A DNA stretch of 64,000 nucleotides from JBOFSQ01 sp051651625 (GTDB taxonomy: Bacteria; Planctomycetota; Planctomycetia; Pirellulales; Thermoguttaceae), in assembly GCA_051651625.1 (NCBI GenBank), contig JBOFSQ010000035.1:1-64000 (forward strand). The letters are read 5' to 3'. Numbering within the stretch: position 1 is the first letter of the stretch; each line of letters opens with the position of its first letter. The notes under the pieces are model-generated. The model did no database searches. It was not told the DNA's origin and saw only the letters and a program-made list of their open reading frames with translations. Shown here in pieces: positions 26,844 to 34,596 of this stretch. Position numbers and translations under genes: made by a program.

Positions 26844-28792
26844 TAGAATCTCTTTCCACCAACACCAGCCGTAGAACCAAACTCACGCAACAACGTACCT
26901 TGGAGTGCTAGTATTTTCCAAGTGTTAATCAGAGTGTTTGATTGGAACGTCAAAAGCTGTGTTTCAGTGTTGAAGAGTTCGCCTTCGGCGTCGAGGAGGT
27001 CTAACAAACGTCGCGTACCGAACTTGTATTGCTGCATATAGTCGTCGCGTGTTTTCAGGTTGTAGATCATCATCTCTTCGAGTGTTTGCACCTGTTCTTG
27101 AGCAAGGAGCAGGTTGGCATAGGTCGTGTTTAGGTCACCGGTGACGGTGTCACGCATTGCAGCGATGTCGCGGTTTGCGGCTAGTTCACGAGCTTGGGCT
27201 GCCTGCACGGCGTTCGTGGTAGCCATACCGCTAAAGATATTCCACCGCATACCAACCCCCACACCGGCATTCCAACTTTGCAAGTCGTTTGCCTGAGACA
27301 TGTTTGGATCGGAGTAGTCTGTACCGAGTGTCATCATCACTTGCGGATGATACGGGGCTTTTGCCAGTTTGACTTGACTTTGTGCCGCTTGCGCATCAGC
27401 AGTCAACGCACGAATTTTTGGATTATTCCAAAGCGCAAAGGCAACCATGGCTTCGGGCGTCGCAAGCGGCTGTTGCGGATAGACTGGTGCTGCCAGTCCC
27501 GGCGGCACCTGTTGACCGGTGAGTTTTTGGTAGTTCACAATAGCCACTTGCAATGCGTTGCGGGCACTATTTTGTGTAGACAAAGCTCGTGAAAGTCGCC
27601 CCTGCGCCTGCGCCACATCCGCCGACGTACTCAATCCCGAATCTTTGAGACTAGATTGCACTCCCAAAATGTCACGGTGAACTTTGACATACTGGTTTGC
27701 AAGAGTGACAACATCTTGGCTACGAAGCAAATCGACGTGAGCAATCAATCCTTCGAGTGCAAGATACGTTGCGTTGTCGTAGACACGATGGTCGAGTGAT
27801 TCTACTCGTGAAATGTTGAAATCGACCGAGTTGCCAACGGCTCCACCGTTCCACAAAATTTGCGTGGCAGTGACACCAACATTTCCTGTTGTAGCGAAGT
27901 TGTCACCGGGAAAGTTTGCACGACTCGTGGAATTGTCAACAACTCCAGCAGTCAAACGTGAATTGAGATCGACAGTGGGGAGATAACCACTGCGTGCTTT
28001 CCGTACTTCGTGAACCTGCGCGTGGCGGCTTTGACGGATTGATTCAAGGCTTGGGCTATAACGTAACACCGCCTGCATCGTGTCGAATACGGAGCTCCCT
28101 GTCGGTGACGCAGATGCGGCCAAAGAAACGGGAACCGACACTGAAGCTGGTAGGTCGGGGATCGGTGCCGACGGTATGGCCGGTGGCGTTACCGGCGTCG
28201 CCCCGTCTAGAACGGGCGAGGGGACTGGTTTAGGTGCAGACACCGGCTTCGGTGCGGGAGCGGGCACGGCCTCTGGCATCGGAGCTGGAGCAGAGGCAGG
28301 CACAGCCTCTGGCATCGGAGCGGGAGCAGGGGCAGGCACAGCCTCTGGCATCGGAGCGGGAGTAGGGACAGGCACAGCCTCTGGCATCGGAGCGGGAGTA
28401 GGGACAGGCACAGCCTCTGGCATCGGAGCGGGAGCAGGGGCAAGCACGGCCTCTGGCATCGGAGCGGGAGCAGGAGCGGCCTCTGGCGCGGCGACCTGTG
28501 ATGTCGTCTTACGCTTCGGCGTGGCTGTTGACGCAGATTCCAGTGTTGGCGGCAGCGGCGCAGACTTCTTTCTCGTAACAGGGACTGACGCAGGCTCAAG
28601 CACTGGTGGCAGAGGCGCTGTCTTCCGTGTTGGCGAAATGCTCTGAGTTTCCGTAACGGAGAGTGCAGAGAGGTCTGGTGGCATCGGAGCCGACCGCTGA
28701 TCTGCTACAACACCGGCACCAAGAACGACGAACAACAAAACCGTAGTTTGACCCGCAAGAAGTGTTCTCATACGTGATGCCTCGCTGTTCAT
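26843..28792 (-). CDS. TolC-family outer membrane protein with Pro/Ala repeat linker
   Basis: 649 residues. A signal peptide (LLAGQTTVLLFVVLGAG) is followed by a ~190-residue Pro/Ala-rich region and then a complete TolC/OEP domain. The domain has the two-fold repeat of helical hairpins and beta strands, including YSPSLESIRQSRHAQVHEVRKA and TQILWNGGA, and later AVGVGMRWNIFSGM-like sequence (VGMRWNIFSG). TolC proteins are the outer-membrane channel of type I secretion or efflux. No inner-membrane partner is adjacent. The linker holds six 12-residue repeats (see the repeat entry). Confidence 0.88.
   Translation of the reverse strand: MNSEASRMRTLLAGQTTVLLFVVLGAGVVADQRSAPMPPDLSALSVTETQSISPTRKTAPLPPVLEPASVPVTRKKSAPLPPTLESASTATPKRKTTSQVAAPEAAPAPAPMPEAVLAPAPAPMPEAVPVPTPAPMPEAVPVPTPAPMPEAVPAPAPAPMPEAVPASAPAPMPEAVPAPAPKPVSAPKPVPSPVLDGATPVTPPAIPSAPIPDLPASVSVPVSLAASASPTGSSVFDTMQAVLRYSPSLESIRQSRHAQVHEVRKARSGYLPTVDLNSRLTAGVVDNSTSRANFPGDNFATTGNVGVTATQILWNGGAVGNSVDFNISRVESLDHRVYDNATYLALEGLIAHVDLLRSQDVVTLANQYVKVHRDILGVQSSLKDSGLSTSADVAQAQGRLSRALSTQNSARNALQVAIVNYQKLTGQQVPPGLAAPVYPQQPLATPEAMVAFALWNNPKIRALTADAQAAQSQVKLAKAPYHPQVMMTLGTDYSDPNMSQANDLQSWNAGVGVGMRWNIFSGMATTNAVQAAQARELAANRDIAAMRDTVTGDLNTTYANLLLAQEQVQTLEEMMIYNLKTRDDYMQQYKFGTRRLLDLLDAEGELFNTETQLLTFQSNTLINTWKILALQGTLLREFGSTAGVGGKRF
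28250..28488 (-). repeat. 36-bp in-frame coding repeats of the TolC-like protein
   Basis: Six tandem 36-bp units encode PMPEAV plus a variable six-residue part (LAPAPA, VPTPA-type and so on). Units are nearly identical in DNA, so copy number should vary by slippage while the frame is kept. A periplasmic spacer between the signal peptide and the channel domain is likely. Confidence 0.85.
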
Positions 28793-28972
28793 GCCGCTTC
28801 AGGGTGAAGGTTATGGGACGCCCACTCAGAACCACAACGGGGGCGCATAGCGTATTTTCGGCAACTTGGGGCGTGTGCGTTGAGCAAATCTCTGATTTTT
28901 CACCCCATTTGTTTATACGGGCTGTGGCATGGTCGTGAGAAAATGTTCCCCATCGAAGAGTTTCTGGCATTA

Positions 28973-29013
28973 AACGCAGACAGCCGCAGCGAAACGCTGC
29001 GGCTGTCTGCGTT
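28973..29013 (-). terminator. Strong hairpin after the lipoprotein gene
   Basis: A perfect 19-bp inverted repeat (arms 28973-28991 and 28995-29013, loop AAA) begins 20 nt past the stop of the minus-strand lipoprotein gene. On that strand the stem is followed only by TTTAATG, so it is a weak-tailed intrinsic terminator or an RNA-stabilising structure. Confidence 0.65.
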
Positions 29014-29033
29014 GACACAAAACTTGCGCCAGC

Positions 29034-29249
29034 CTACTTCTTTTCTGGCTTTGCGGCTTCGGCCTCAGCAGCCTCGCGGGCATACGAGAACTCCGGCCCC
29101 TTCGGGAAATACTGCACCCGATTCTTCTGGTAATACGGGTTCGGCAGCGTCATACCATTCGACTGTACCGCACACCCAACCGAAAGGAGCGCAACAACGA
29201 AAAATGCGGCGAGTGAAAACAAAAGAATCGATTTGCGAAGCGAAGTCAT
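29034..29249 (-). CDS. Small lipoprotein
   Basis: 71 residues. A positively charged start (TSLRKSILLF), a hydrophobic core and a lipobox-like LLSVGC give lipidation at Cys26. The mature part is ~45 residues, ending in an Ala/Glu/Lys-rich helix. Ortholog family unknown. The following strong hairpin supports a real transcription unit. Confidence 0.65.
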   Translation of the reverse strand: MTSLRKSILLFSLAAFFVVALLSVGCAVQSNGMTLPNPYYQKNRVQYFPKGPEFSYAREAAEAEAAKPEKK

Positions 29250-29352
29250 AGCAAGTCCTATTTTCGAGACCGGTGTAAAGTTTCACCGCGTTGGAAATAT
29301 ACGGTTCCGGTGCACGCTGTTATCGGTATTGTTGAACACGCGGCTTGAACGA

Positions 29353-30171
29353 TTAATTGAACGGATCTGCGTCATCAGACTTTGCGTCAACTGGGTTGGC
29401 ATTGTCGGATTTGGTCGGCGCGGGTGCTGGCGGTGTTGGTGCGGGCGTTTTCAGTGCTGGCGTCGTCGTTGCTGGTACGGCAGGCTTCCGCGGTGTTGTC
29501 GGTGCAGGCTTCGCAACTGGAGCAACGACTCCGCCACTGATTACGTTGTCAACGTTGTCATCGTATCCAACGCGAAACGGATCAACCGAGCGTGCCCCAA
29601 ACGCGGCCTTGCCGACGAACGGACGCGCAGGACGAAACCAAATCGGCGAATACTCTACTGCTGTTTGGCGTTCTGTATCGCCGGATTTTGCAGCGGCACG
29701 TCGCGTCGCAACGTCGGTGAGGGCAGGTTGGTTGCCGAAACGGTTGGCGTTGTCGCGCTCCGCCGCATCTTTTGCATCACGACGCGCATCGGTACGAAAC
29801 TGTTCAAGATAAACTCGGTCGATTCCTTGCACGCGAGTAAGGGCACCGGAAACACCGTAGTCACGAGCGTTGCGACTTTCCCACTCCAACGACGCCGCTT
29901 TGCGAAATGCGACGTCGGCTTCGCTTTTTTTGTCTAGCTTTAGGAGCGTAAGCCCAAGAAAGAAATATGGACGCGGGTCGGTACTTCCAAGTTTCTCAAC
30001 TTCGTCGAACAGTTTTTTTGCAGCGTCGTAGTCTTTCGCGTAATATGCGTGAACTCCGCGACCATAGAGGTCGTCTGCGGTGCGTTCCTTCACAAACACC
30101 TCGCCTGCGGGCGAGACCATCGGCGTCGCACTCACGAGGAGCGACAAAAGTACGCAGGCAACGTTAATCAT
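29353..30171 (-). CDS. Secreted TPR protein with Pro/Ala-rich tail
   Basis: 272 residues. A signal peptide (MINVACVLLSLLVSATPMVS) is followed by two or three TPR helices (GVHAYYAKDYDAAKKLFDEV, PYFFLGLTLLKLDKKSEADV). A charged linker and a low-complexity C-terminus of Pro/Ala/Thr/Lys come last. Likely a cell-envelope protein of unknown role. Divergent from the GT9 gene across 248 nt, in which I see no other gene. Confidence 0.72.
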   Translation of the reverse strand: MINVACVLLSLLVSATPMVSPAGEVFVKERTADDLYGRGVHAYYAKDYDAAKKLFDEVEKLGSTDPRPYFFLGLTLLKLDKKSEADVAFRKAASLEWESRNARDYGVSGALTRVQGIDRVYLEQFRTDARRDAKDAAERDNANRFGNQPALTDVATRRAAAKSGDTERQTAVEYSPIWFRPARPFVGKAAFGARSVDPFRVGYDDNVDNVISGGVVAPVAKPAPTTPRKPAVPATTTPALKTPAPTPPAPAPTKSDNANPVDAKSDDADPFN

Positions 30172-30419
30172 GACATCTCCTCAAACTGGGCAGACTGGCG
30201 AAGTGGTACAAACGTGGAACGACCACAAACGAAACGCCTCCTCACTTTTCGGACATTCGTGGCGGCGTAGTGTTGGTAAAAACGGGTGCGGAATAAAAAA
30301 CTGTTTGACTTTCGGTCGAGCAGTCGATAAGACGTGTACACATTTCCCAAAGCAACCATCTTCCGACAATTTTCCGATGTAACGCAATTCGATTCTGCGA
30401 AGCGTACACAATCTTCGTT

Positions 30420-31466
30420 ATGGAATTTCCCGCATCACCGCAGCGAGTTCTTGTCATTCAAACGGGAGAGGTCCGCGACGTTGTGGCCTCGCTCCCGTTT
30501 CTCGCGCTACTACGGATGCGGCTTCCGCGAGCTGAAATTGCGTGTCTTGCAAGCGAACGTGGCGGTGCATTTCTCTACGGCCACGCGACAACAGATCGCA
30601 TCATCGCGGCCCGTGAACACTGGAACCGCTCGTATCGTGAAGCAACGTTTCTCACGCGGCACCTCGCCACGTTCAACGCCGACGCCACATTCGATCTCGA
30701 AGCAACATTCCGTAGCGGACTGTTAACGTGGATGTCGCGTGCGAAGTATCGCGTCGGAATCAAAGGTGCGTCACTCGGTGGACGTGTTGCATACACCAAT
30801 CCCGTTGCCACAGGCGCGACCGATCTCGTTTCGCGTTACCTCGACCTGTTGAGCGTTCTCGATGTCGAAGGTGGAAGCCGTGGATTCGATCTCTACGAAC
30901 ACGAACACGACCGCCTCTGGGCTGCCGATTGTCACTGGCGACTCGGACTCGCCAACGACTTCGTTGTTGTGCCGGTGAGAGAAACGACGAACCAACACCC
31001 CACTCGCGTCGTCTGGCAACAGGGTGAGTATACATCACTCATCCACTTCCTCAAGAGCCAGTGGAATCTTCACGTCCTTCTGCTGCCAGAAAATGCGGTT
31101 GCGGTGCCGCTGGCGGAGAATGTTGCGGCGACTAACGACGTAAAGATATTCGCTGGCACCCTAGGATTCGGCGAGACGACATCGCTCATTCGGCGGGCGA
31201 CTGCGGTCATCGGCCCTGAAATGGATATGGCGTACTTGGCTGCGGCGACCGCGACGCCAGCAGTTGTGGCGTTGCCACACACCGTAGTCGAATCGATTGC
31301 GGGAAACGTCCCGTTCAAGGCCGAACAATTCTTCTCCGTCACGATGCTGCCGACATCACGTTCTCTAAACATCGAACGCTTTCTAAACGCCTGCGATACC
31401 TGCCTCACCGCTATCTCGATTCGTCGCAACGAATTCGTCTCTTCGCCACGCCGTAACGCGGCGTGA
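30420..31466 (+). CDS. Glycosyltransferase family 9 (heptosyltransferase-like)
   Basis: 348 residues. The N-terminal Rossmann half begins RVLVIQTGEVRDVVASLPFL, the GT9 pattern of ADP-heptose LPS transferases. The C-terminal half has the donor-site pattern FGETTSLIRRATAVIGPEMDMAYLAAAT. Such enzymes add sugars to the LPS core. The usual Asp of the donor loop (GPDSG) reads GPEMD, so donor preference is uncertain. It probably heads a run of plus-strand genes. Confidence 0.83.
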   Translation: MEFPASPQRVLVIQTGEVRDVVASLPFLALLRMRLPRAEIACLASERGGAFLYGHATTDRIIAAREHWNRSYREATFLTRHLATFNADATFDLEATFRSGLLTWMSRAKYRVGIKGASLGGRVAYTNPVATGATDLVSRYLDLLSVLDVEGGSRGFDLYEHEHDRLWAADCHWRLGLANDFVVVPVRETTNQHPTRVVWQQGEYTSLIHFLKSQWNLHVLLLPENAVAVPLAENVAATNDVKIFAGTLGFGETTSLIRRATAVIGPEMDMAYLAAATATPAVVALPHTVVESIAGNVPFKAEQFFSVTMLPTSRSLNIERFLNACDTCLTAISIRRNEFVSSPRRNAA

Positions 31467-31565
31467 TTCGGTGTCACTTCTCGGCACCCGTCTTTGATGA
31501 AATCGTTTTCCCTGTATAAATGGGGGAGTCGTATCTCAAAGAAAACTTCTGTTGTGGTTGGCCAA

Positions 31566-32498
31566 ATGTCTGTTCCAGAAAATCGTCACGTTTTGATTTC
31601 TGTCAACCCAAAAGCGGGGCGGAGTTCGCCCGCTCTACGCGCCGAACGTCTGCGAGATGCACTCGTCGCACGCGGATTCGATGTTGAACTTTCAACCGAT
31701 CTCCCCGCACTCTGTCAGAAGGCGAACGAACTGCATGCGGCAGGGCGGCTGCGGTGTCTCGTCGGCGTCGGTGGCGACGGAACGGCGGCAGAACTCGTCA
31801 ACAGAACGGATCGCGGAACGCCCGTCTCGCTACTCCCCGCTGGGACAGCAAATCTTCTCGCCAAACACTATCGTCTCCCATCGCGTCCAGAAAAACTTGC
31901 TCGCGTTATCGAAGCGGGAAAGACGATCACCATCGACGGCGGCCTTGCAAACGGGCGGCTCTTCATTGTGATGGTTGGTGTCGGGTTCGATGCGGATGTC
32001 GTGCGGCAAGTTCATCGTGCGCGCGAAGAATCGTACCGCGCCGGACAGAAACGCGGCGCACACATCAGTTACTTTTCGTACATAAAACCGATCTGCCGTT
32101 CGATAGCGTCATACAGCTTTCCGCAAGTTCGCGTCGAACTAACCGACGGCGACAACACCAGCGAAACGTTAGACGCCCACCGCTGGGCGTTCATTTTCAA
32201 TCTCAATCGGTACGGTTGGGGACTGCCGATGGTTCCCGCAGCACGCGGCGACGACGGGAAACTCGATCACTGCCTCTTCCGTGGCGGCTCCGTGCCACAC
32301 GGATTTTGGTACACCGCTTGGGTTCAATGTTTCGCCGCGCACCGCATACTCTCGTCGGTCTCGCTCGGTCAGTCGCCGCGATACCGAATCACATCCGATT
32401 CTGACGACGTACCGTACCAACTCGATGGCGATCCGGGCGGAGTTTTACCCGTCGAGATCGAAACGCTACCGAAACGCATCACGTTGCTCGTGCCGTAA
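31566..32498 (+). CDS. Diacylglycerol kinase-family lipid kinase
   Basis: 310 residues from ATG 31566. The DAGK catalytic domain begins VLISVNPKAGRSSPALRAE and carries the ATP loop VGVGGDGTAAELVNR and LLPAGTANLLAKHY. The C-terminal half matches YegS/DgkB-type lipid kinases, with a late DGDPGG. It phosphorylates a lipid or sphingoid base. The frame is open to TTG 31494/ATG 31497, but the family normally begins close to the VLISVNP strand, so the shorter start is preferred without a clear Shine–Dalgarno. Confidence 0.87.
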   Translation: MSVPENRHVLISVNPKAGRSSPALRAERLRDALVARGFDVELSTDLPALCQKANELHAAGRLRCLVGVGGDGTAAELVNRTDRGTPVSLLPAGTANLLAKHYRLPSRPEKLARVIEAGKTITIDGGLANGRLFIVMVGVGFDADVVRQVHRAREESYRAGQKRGAHISYFSYIKPICRSIASYSFPQVRVELTDGDNTSETLDAHRWAFIFNLNRYGWGLPMVPAARGDDGKLDHCLFRGGSVPHGFWYTAWVQCFAAHRILSSVSLGQSPRYRITSDSDDVPYQLDGDPGGVLPVEIETLPKRITLLVP

Positions 32499-32506
32499 CC
32501 GTTCAC
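32495..32506 (+). repeat. GTAACCGTTCAC motif (exact)
   Basis: Exact 12-mer that begins inside the stop of the lipid kinase gene (GTAA). It lies in the 25-nt gap before the BSP gene. Confidence 0.55.
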
Positions 32507-32523
32507 CAAAAGGAAAACCGACA

Positions 32524-33342
32524 ATGACCACAACACGCCTTATCACTTGCGCACTACTTTTCGTCTGGAGCAACTGCATTGTACTATCCGCTGCGCCAAC
32601 GCTCCCCGACGACGTACACGTCGCCATCGACAAGAAAGGTTCTACGCCAACTCGGATTCGCGTTAAGATTGCAGACGAAGAAGTTGTCGAGTGTGTCGAA
32701 GGAGAGTGGGACAAAGTTCCAGCACCGGCGCGTCCGTATCTATATGCGATGCTGCGGCCAACAATCGACGTTTCTGTCGATTGCAGCGATGCGCCGGAAG
32801 CCGCCGAGTGGGCCGAAAACGCCGCCCGCGTCGCACGCGAACAGTTTCCAAACTTGCTCGAACAACTCGACAGTGCCGGATATAAACCGCCAACAGCGGT
32901 CAAACTCGTCTTCAAAAAGATGGACGGCGTCGCCCACGCCGCTGGCGGCAACATTGTCATTTCTGTCGCGTGGATCACCGCACACCCCGACGACATCGGA
33001 ATGGTTGTTCACGAACTCATCCACATCGTTCAAGCGTACCGTCATCGCGTTCCAAGTTGGGTGACGGAAGGGATCGCCGATTACATTCGCTTCTTCGTCT
33101 ACGAAAAGAACGGCGACCGAACGTGCCGCGTCGATCCAAGCCGCGCGAAATATACCGACAGTTATCGCACCACCGCCGCGTTCTTCAACTGGATCGTCAC
33201 AACACAAGACCGCGACTTCATCAAGAAACTCAACACCGTTTGCCGTGAAGGGAAATACGACGACAACTTCTTCAGCGAAACCACCGGCAAAACTCTCGAC
33301 GAACTCTGGCAAGCGTTCATCGAATCGCTGAAGAAAAACTGA
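32524..33342 (+). CDS. BSP-family secreted metallopeptidase
   Basis: 272 residues. A signal peptide (LITCALLFVWSNCIVLSAA) is followed by the basic secretory protein (PF04450-type) peptidase domain with the zinc motif HELIHIVQAY (HExxH) and WVTEGIADYIR supplying the third ligand region. The mature N-terminus has an extra ~75 residues. AAAGGA precedes ATG 32524; the frame is open much further upstream inside the lipid kinase gene. Probably hydrolyses extracellular or periplasmic protein. Confidence 0.85.
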   Translation: MTTTRLITCALLFVWSNCIVLSAAPTLPDDVHVAIDKKGSTPTRIRVKIADEEVVECVEGEWDKVPAPARPYLYAMLRPTIDVSVDCSDAPEAAEWAENAARVAREQFPNLLEQLDSAGYKPPTAVKLVFKKMDGVAHAAGGNIVISVAWITAHPDDIGMVVHELIHIVQAYRHRVPSWVTEGIADYIRFFVYEKNGDRTCRVDPSRAKYTDSYRTTAAFFNWIVTTQDRDFIKKLNTVCREGKYDDNFFSETTGKTLDELWQAFIESLKKN

Positions 33343-33357
33343 TGCGGAGACTTCGCA

Positions 33358-34449
33358 ATGCAGTGTACGAGTTGTCGTTTCGAGAACATGCCGCAGATGA
33401 CGCGGTGCGCACGATGCGGAGCCGCGCTCACCAGCGATGACGCCACATCGGTCGTGCCGCCTCGCGCCGGAAGCTGGGAAAAGCGGTTGCGAACGGCAAC
33501 ACTCATTCGCTTTGTCAACAATCAGTTTGAGTCGCTCGGACGTTTCGGACGACTGCTCCGACTCGATGAAGTTGCCACCATTACGCTTCGCAATTGCAAC
33601 GTCCAAACCGCCTCACTCTTTTGGCAAGCCGCGATCCCCGGACTGTCGCAGCTCTACCTCGGACGCTATCAGCACGCACGCATTTTCTTCTTCGGCTTCC
33701 TCGCAGCACTCTTCGTGACGCTCGTCACGCTCGGCACTTCAATCTCGAACATCGCACTCGGACTCGTCGTCTCGTTCTTCTTGATGTCGATCATTGATAC
33801 CGTCTGGACGGTTTGCCGCCACAGGAGCGACCAAATTGCGATCTTGAGTGTGATGGTAATCGGTGCGATTCTTCTTTTCTATTTGCCGACTTCTGTGATC
33901 ATTTGGAATCGCATCGGCGTTCAGACTGTCGTCGGCAATATCGGGCCGCTGCGGAGTGGAGACTCGCTGCTCTTTCGTCGTTCGCTTGTGATGTTCACGC
34001 CGCAAGTCGGTGAACTTGTTCTTTACAACGCGCCGGATTATCAGTACACCACAACCGGAGCAGTTAACAGGTTTGGCGGCGCGACGTTTGAACGAGTCAT
34101 TGCGGTGGCAGGTCAAGAGGTTGCGTGGCGCGGTGGGAAGCTGTTCGTAGACGGCGTTGCGTCGGAAGTTTCTCCGCTCGGAACTCCGTTCGGCACTGTT
34201 CCCGACGTGCAGTTCACCGTACCAAGAGGTTGCTGCTACATCGCGCCGATGGCTATGCTTCAGTCACCGGCATACGGCTTCGGATGGTTTGGATTAACAT
34301 ACGTCGCCGCCGGACGCGCTCTGCGAATGCCAACCGACAGCGCAACGTGGCAACAGATCGGAATCGTTCGCAACGACGCAATCTACGGCGTCGTCTGGGG
34401 AGTGAGACGTGGGCTGTTTTCGTTTGTGAACACGCAACCGGAAATGTAA
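33358..34449 (+). CDS. Zinc-ribbon membrane protein with degenerate signal-peptidase domain
   Basis: 363 residues. An N-terminal zinc ribbon (CTSC...CARCG) precedes a helical segment, then about four membrane segments (residues 85-180), then an S26-like periplasmic domain (RSGDSLLFRR, GELVLYNAP, FERVIAVAGQEVAWRGGKLFVDG). The catalytic Ser of SM-x-P reads N-I-G-P and the catalytic Lys of KRV reads ERV, so peptidase activity is unlikely. It may be a substrate-binding or regulatory relative of signal peptidase. It lies 15 nt after the BSP gene. Confidence 0.75.
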   Translation: MQCTSCRFENMPQMTRCARCGAALTSDDATSVVPPRAGSWEKRLRTATLIRFVNNQFESLGRFGRLLRLDEVATITLRNCNVQTASLFWQAAIPGLSQLYLGRYQHARIFFFGFLAALFVTLVTLGTSISNIALGLVVSFFLMSIIDTVWTVCRHRSDQIAILSVMVIGAILLFYLPTSVIIWNRIGVQTVVGNIGPLRSGDSLLFRRSLVMFTPQVGELVLYNAPDYQYTTTGAVNRFGGATFERVIAVAGQEVAWRGGKLFVDGVASEVSPLGTPFGTVPDVQFTVPRGCCYIAPMAMLQSPAYGFGWFGLTYVAAGRALRMPTDSATWQQIGIVRNDAIYGVVWGVRRGLFSFVNTQPEM

Positions 34450-34529
34450 GCGTTCACGGATTTTGCGCTGACGAGCAGTTCTTTTTTGTTCGCACAAAGG
34501 CACGAAGAGCGCAAAGGACACAAAGCACA

Positions 34530-34590
34530 GCGGTTCGGCATAGCCGAACCCTCCAAACGCCTACTGGAGGGTTCGGCTATGCCGAACCGC
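34530..34590. repeat. Long inverted repeat between convergent genes
   Basis: Perfect 26-bp arms (34530-34555 and 34565-34590) with a 9-nt loop. Each arm is itself a palindrome (GGTTCGGCATAGCCGAACC). It sits between convergent genes ending at 34449 and 34597, so it may be a bidirectional terminator. The nested symmetry also fits a mobile palindromic element. Confidence 0.75.
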
Positions 34591-34596
34591 GAACTA

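Noticed and set aside
28250..28488. 36-bp repeats as CRISPR repeats
   Set aside because: They are contiguous, in frame with a TolC-like protein and lack spacers.
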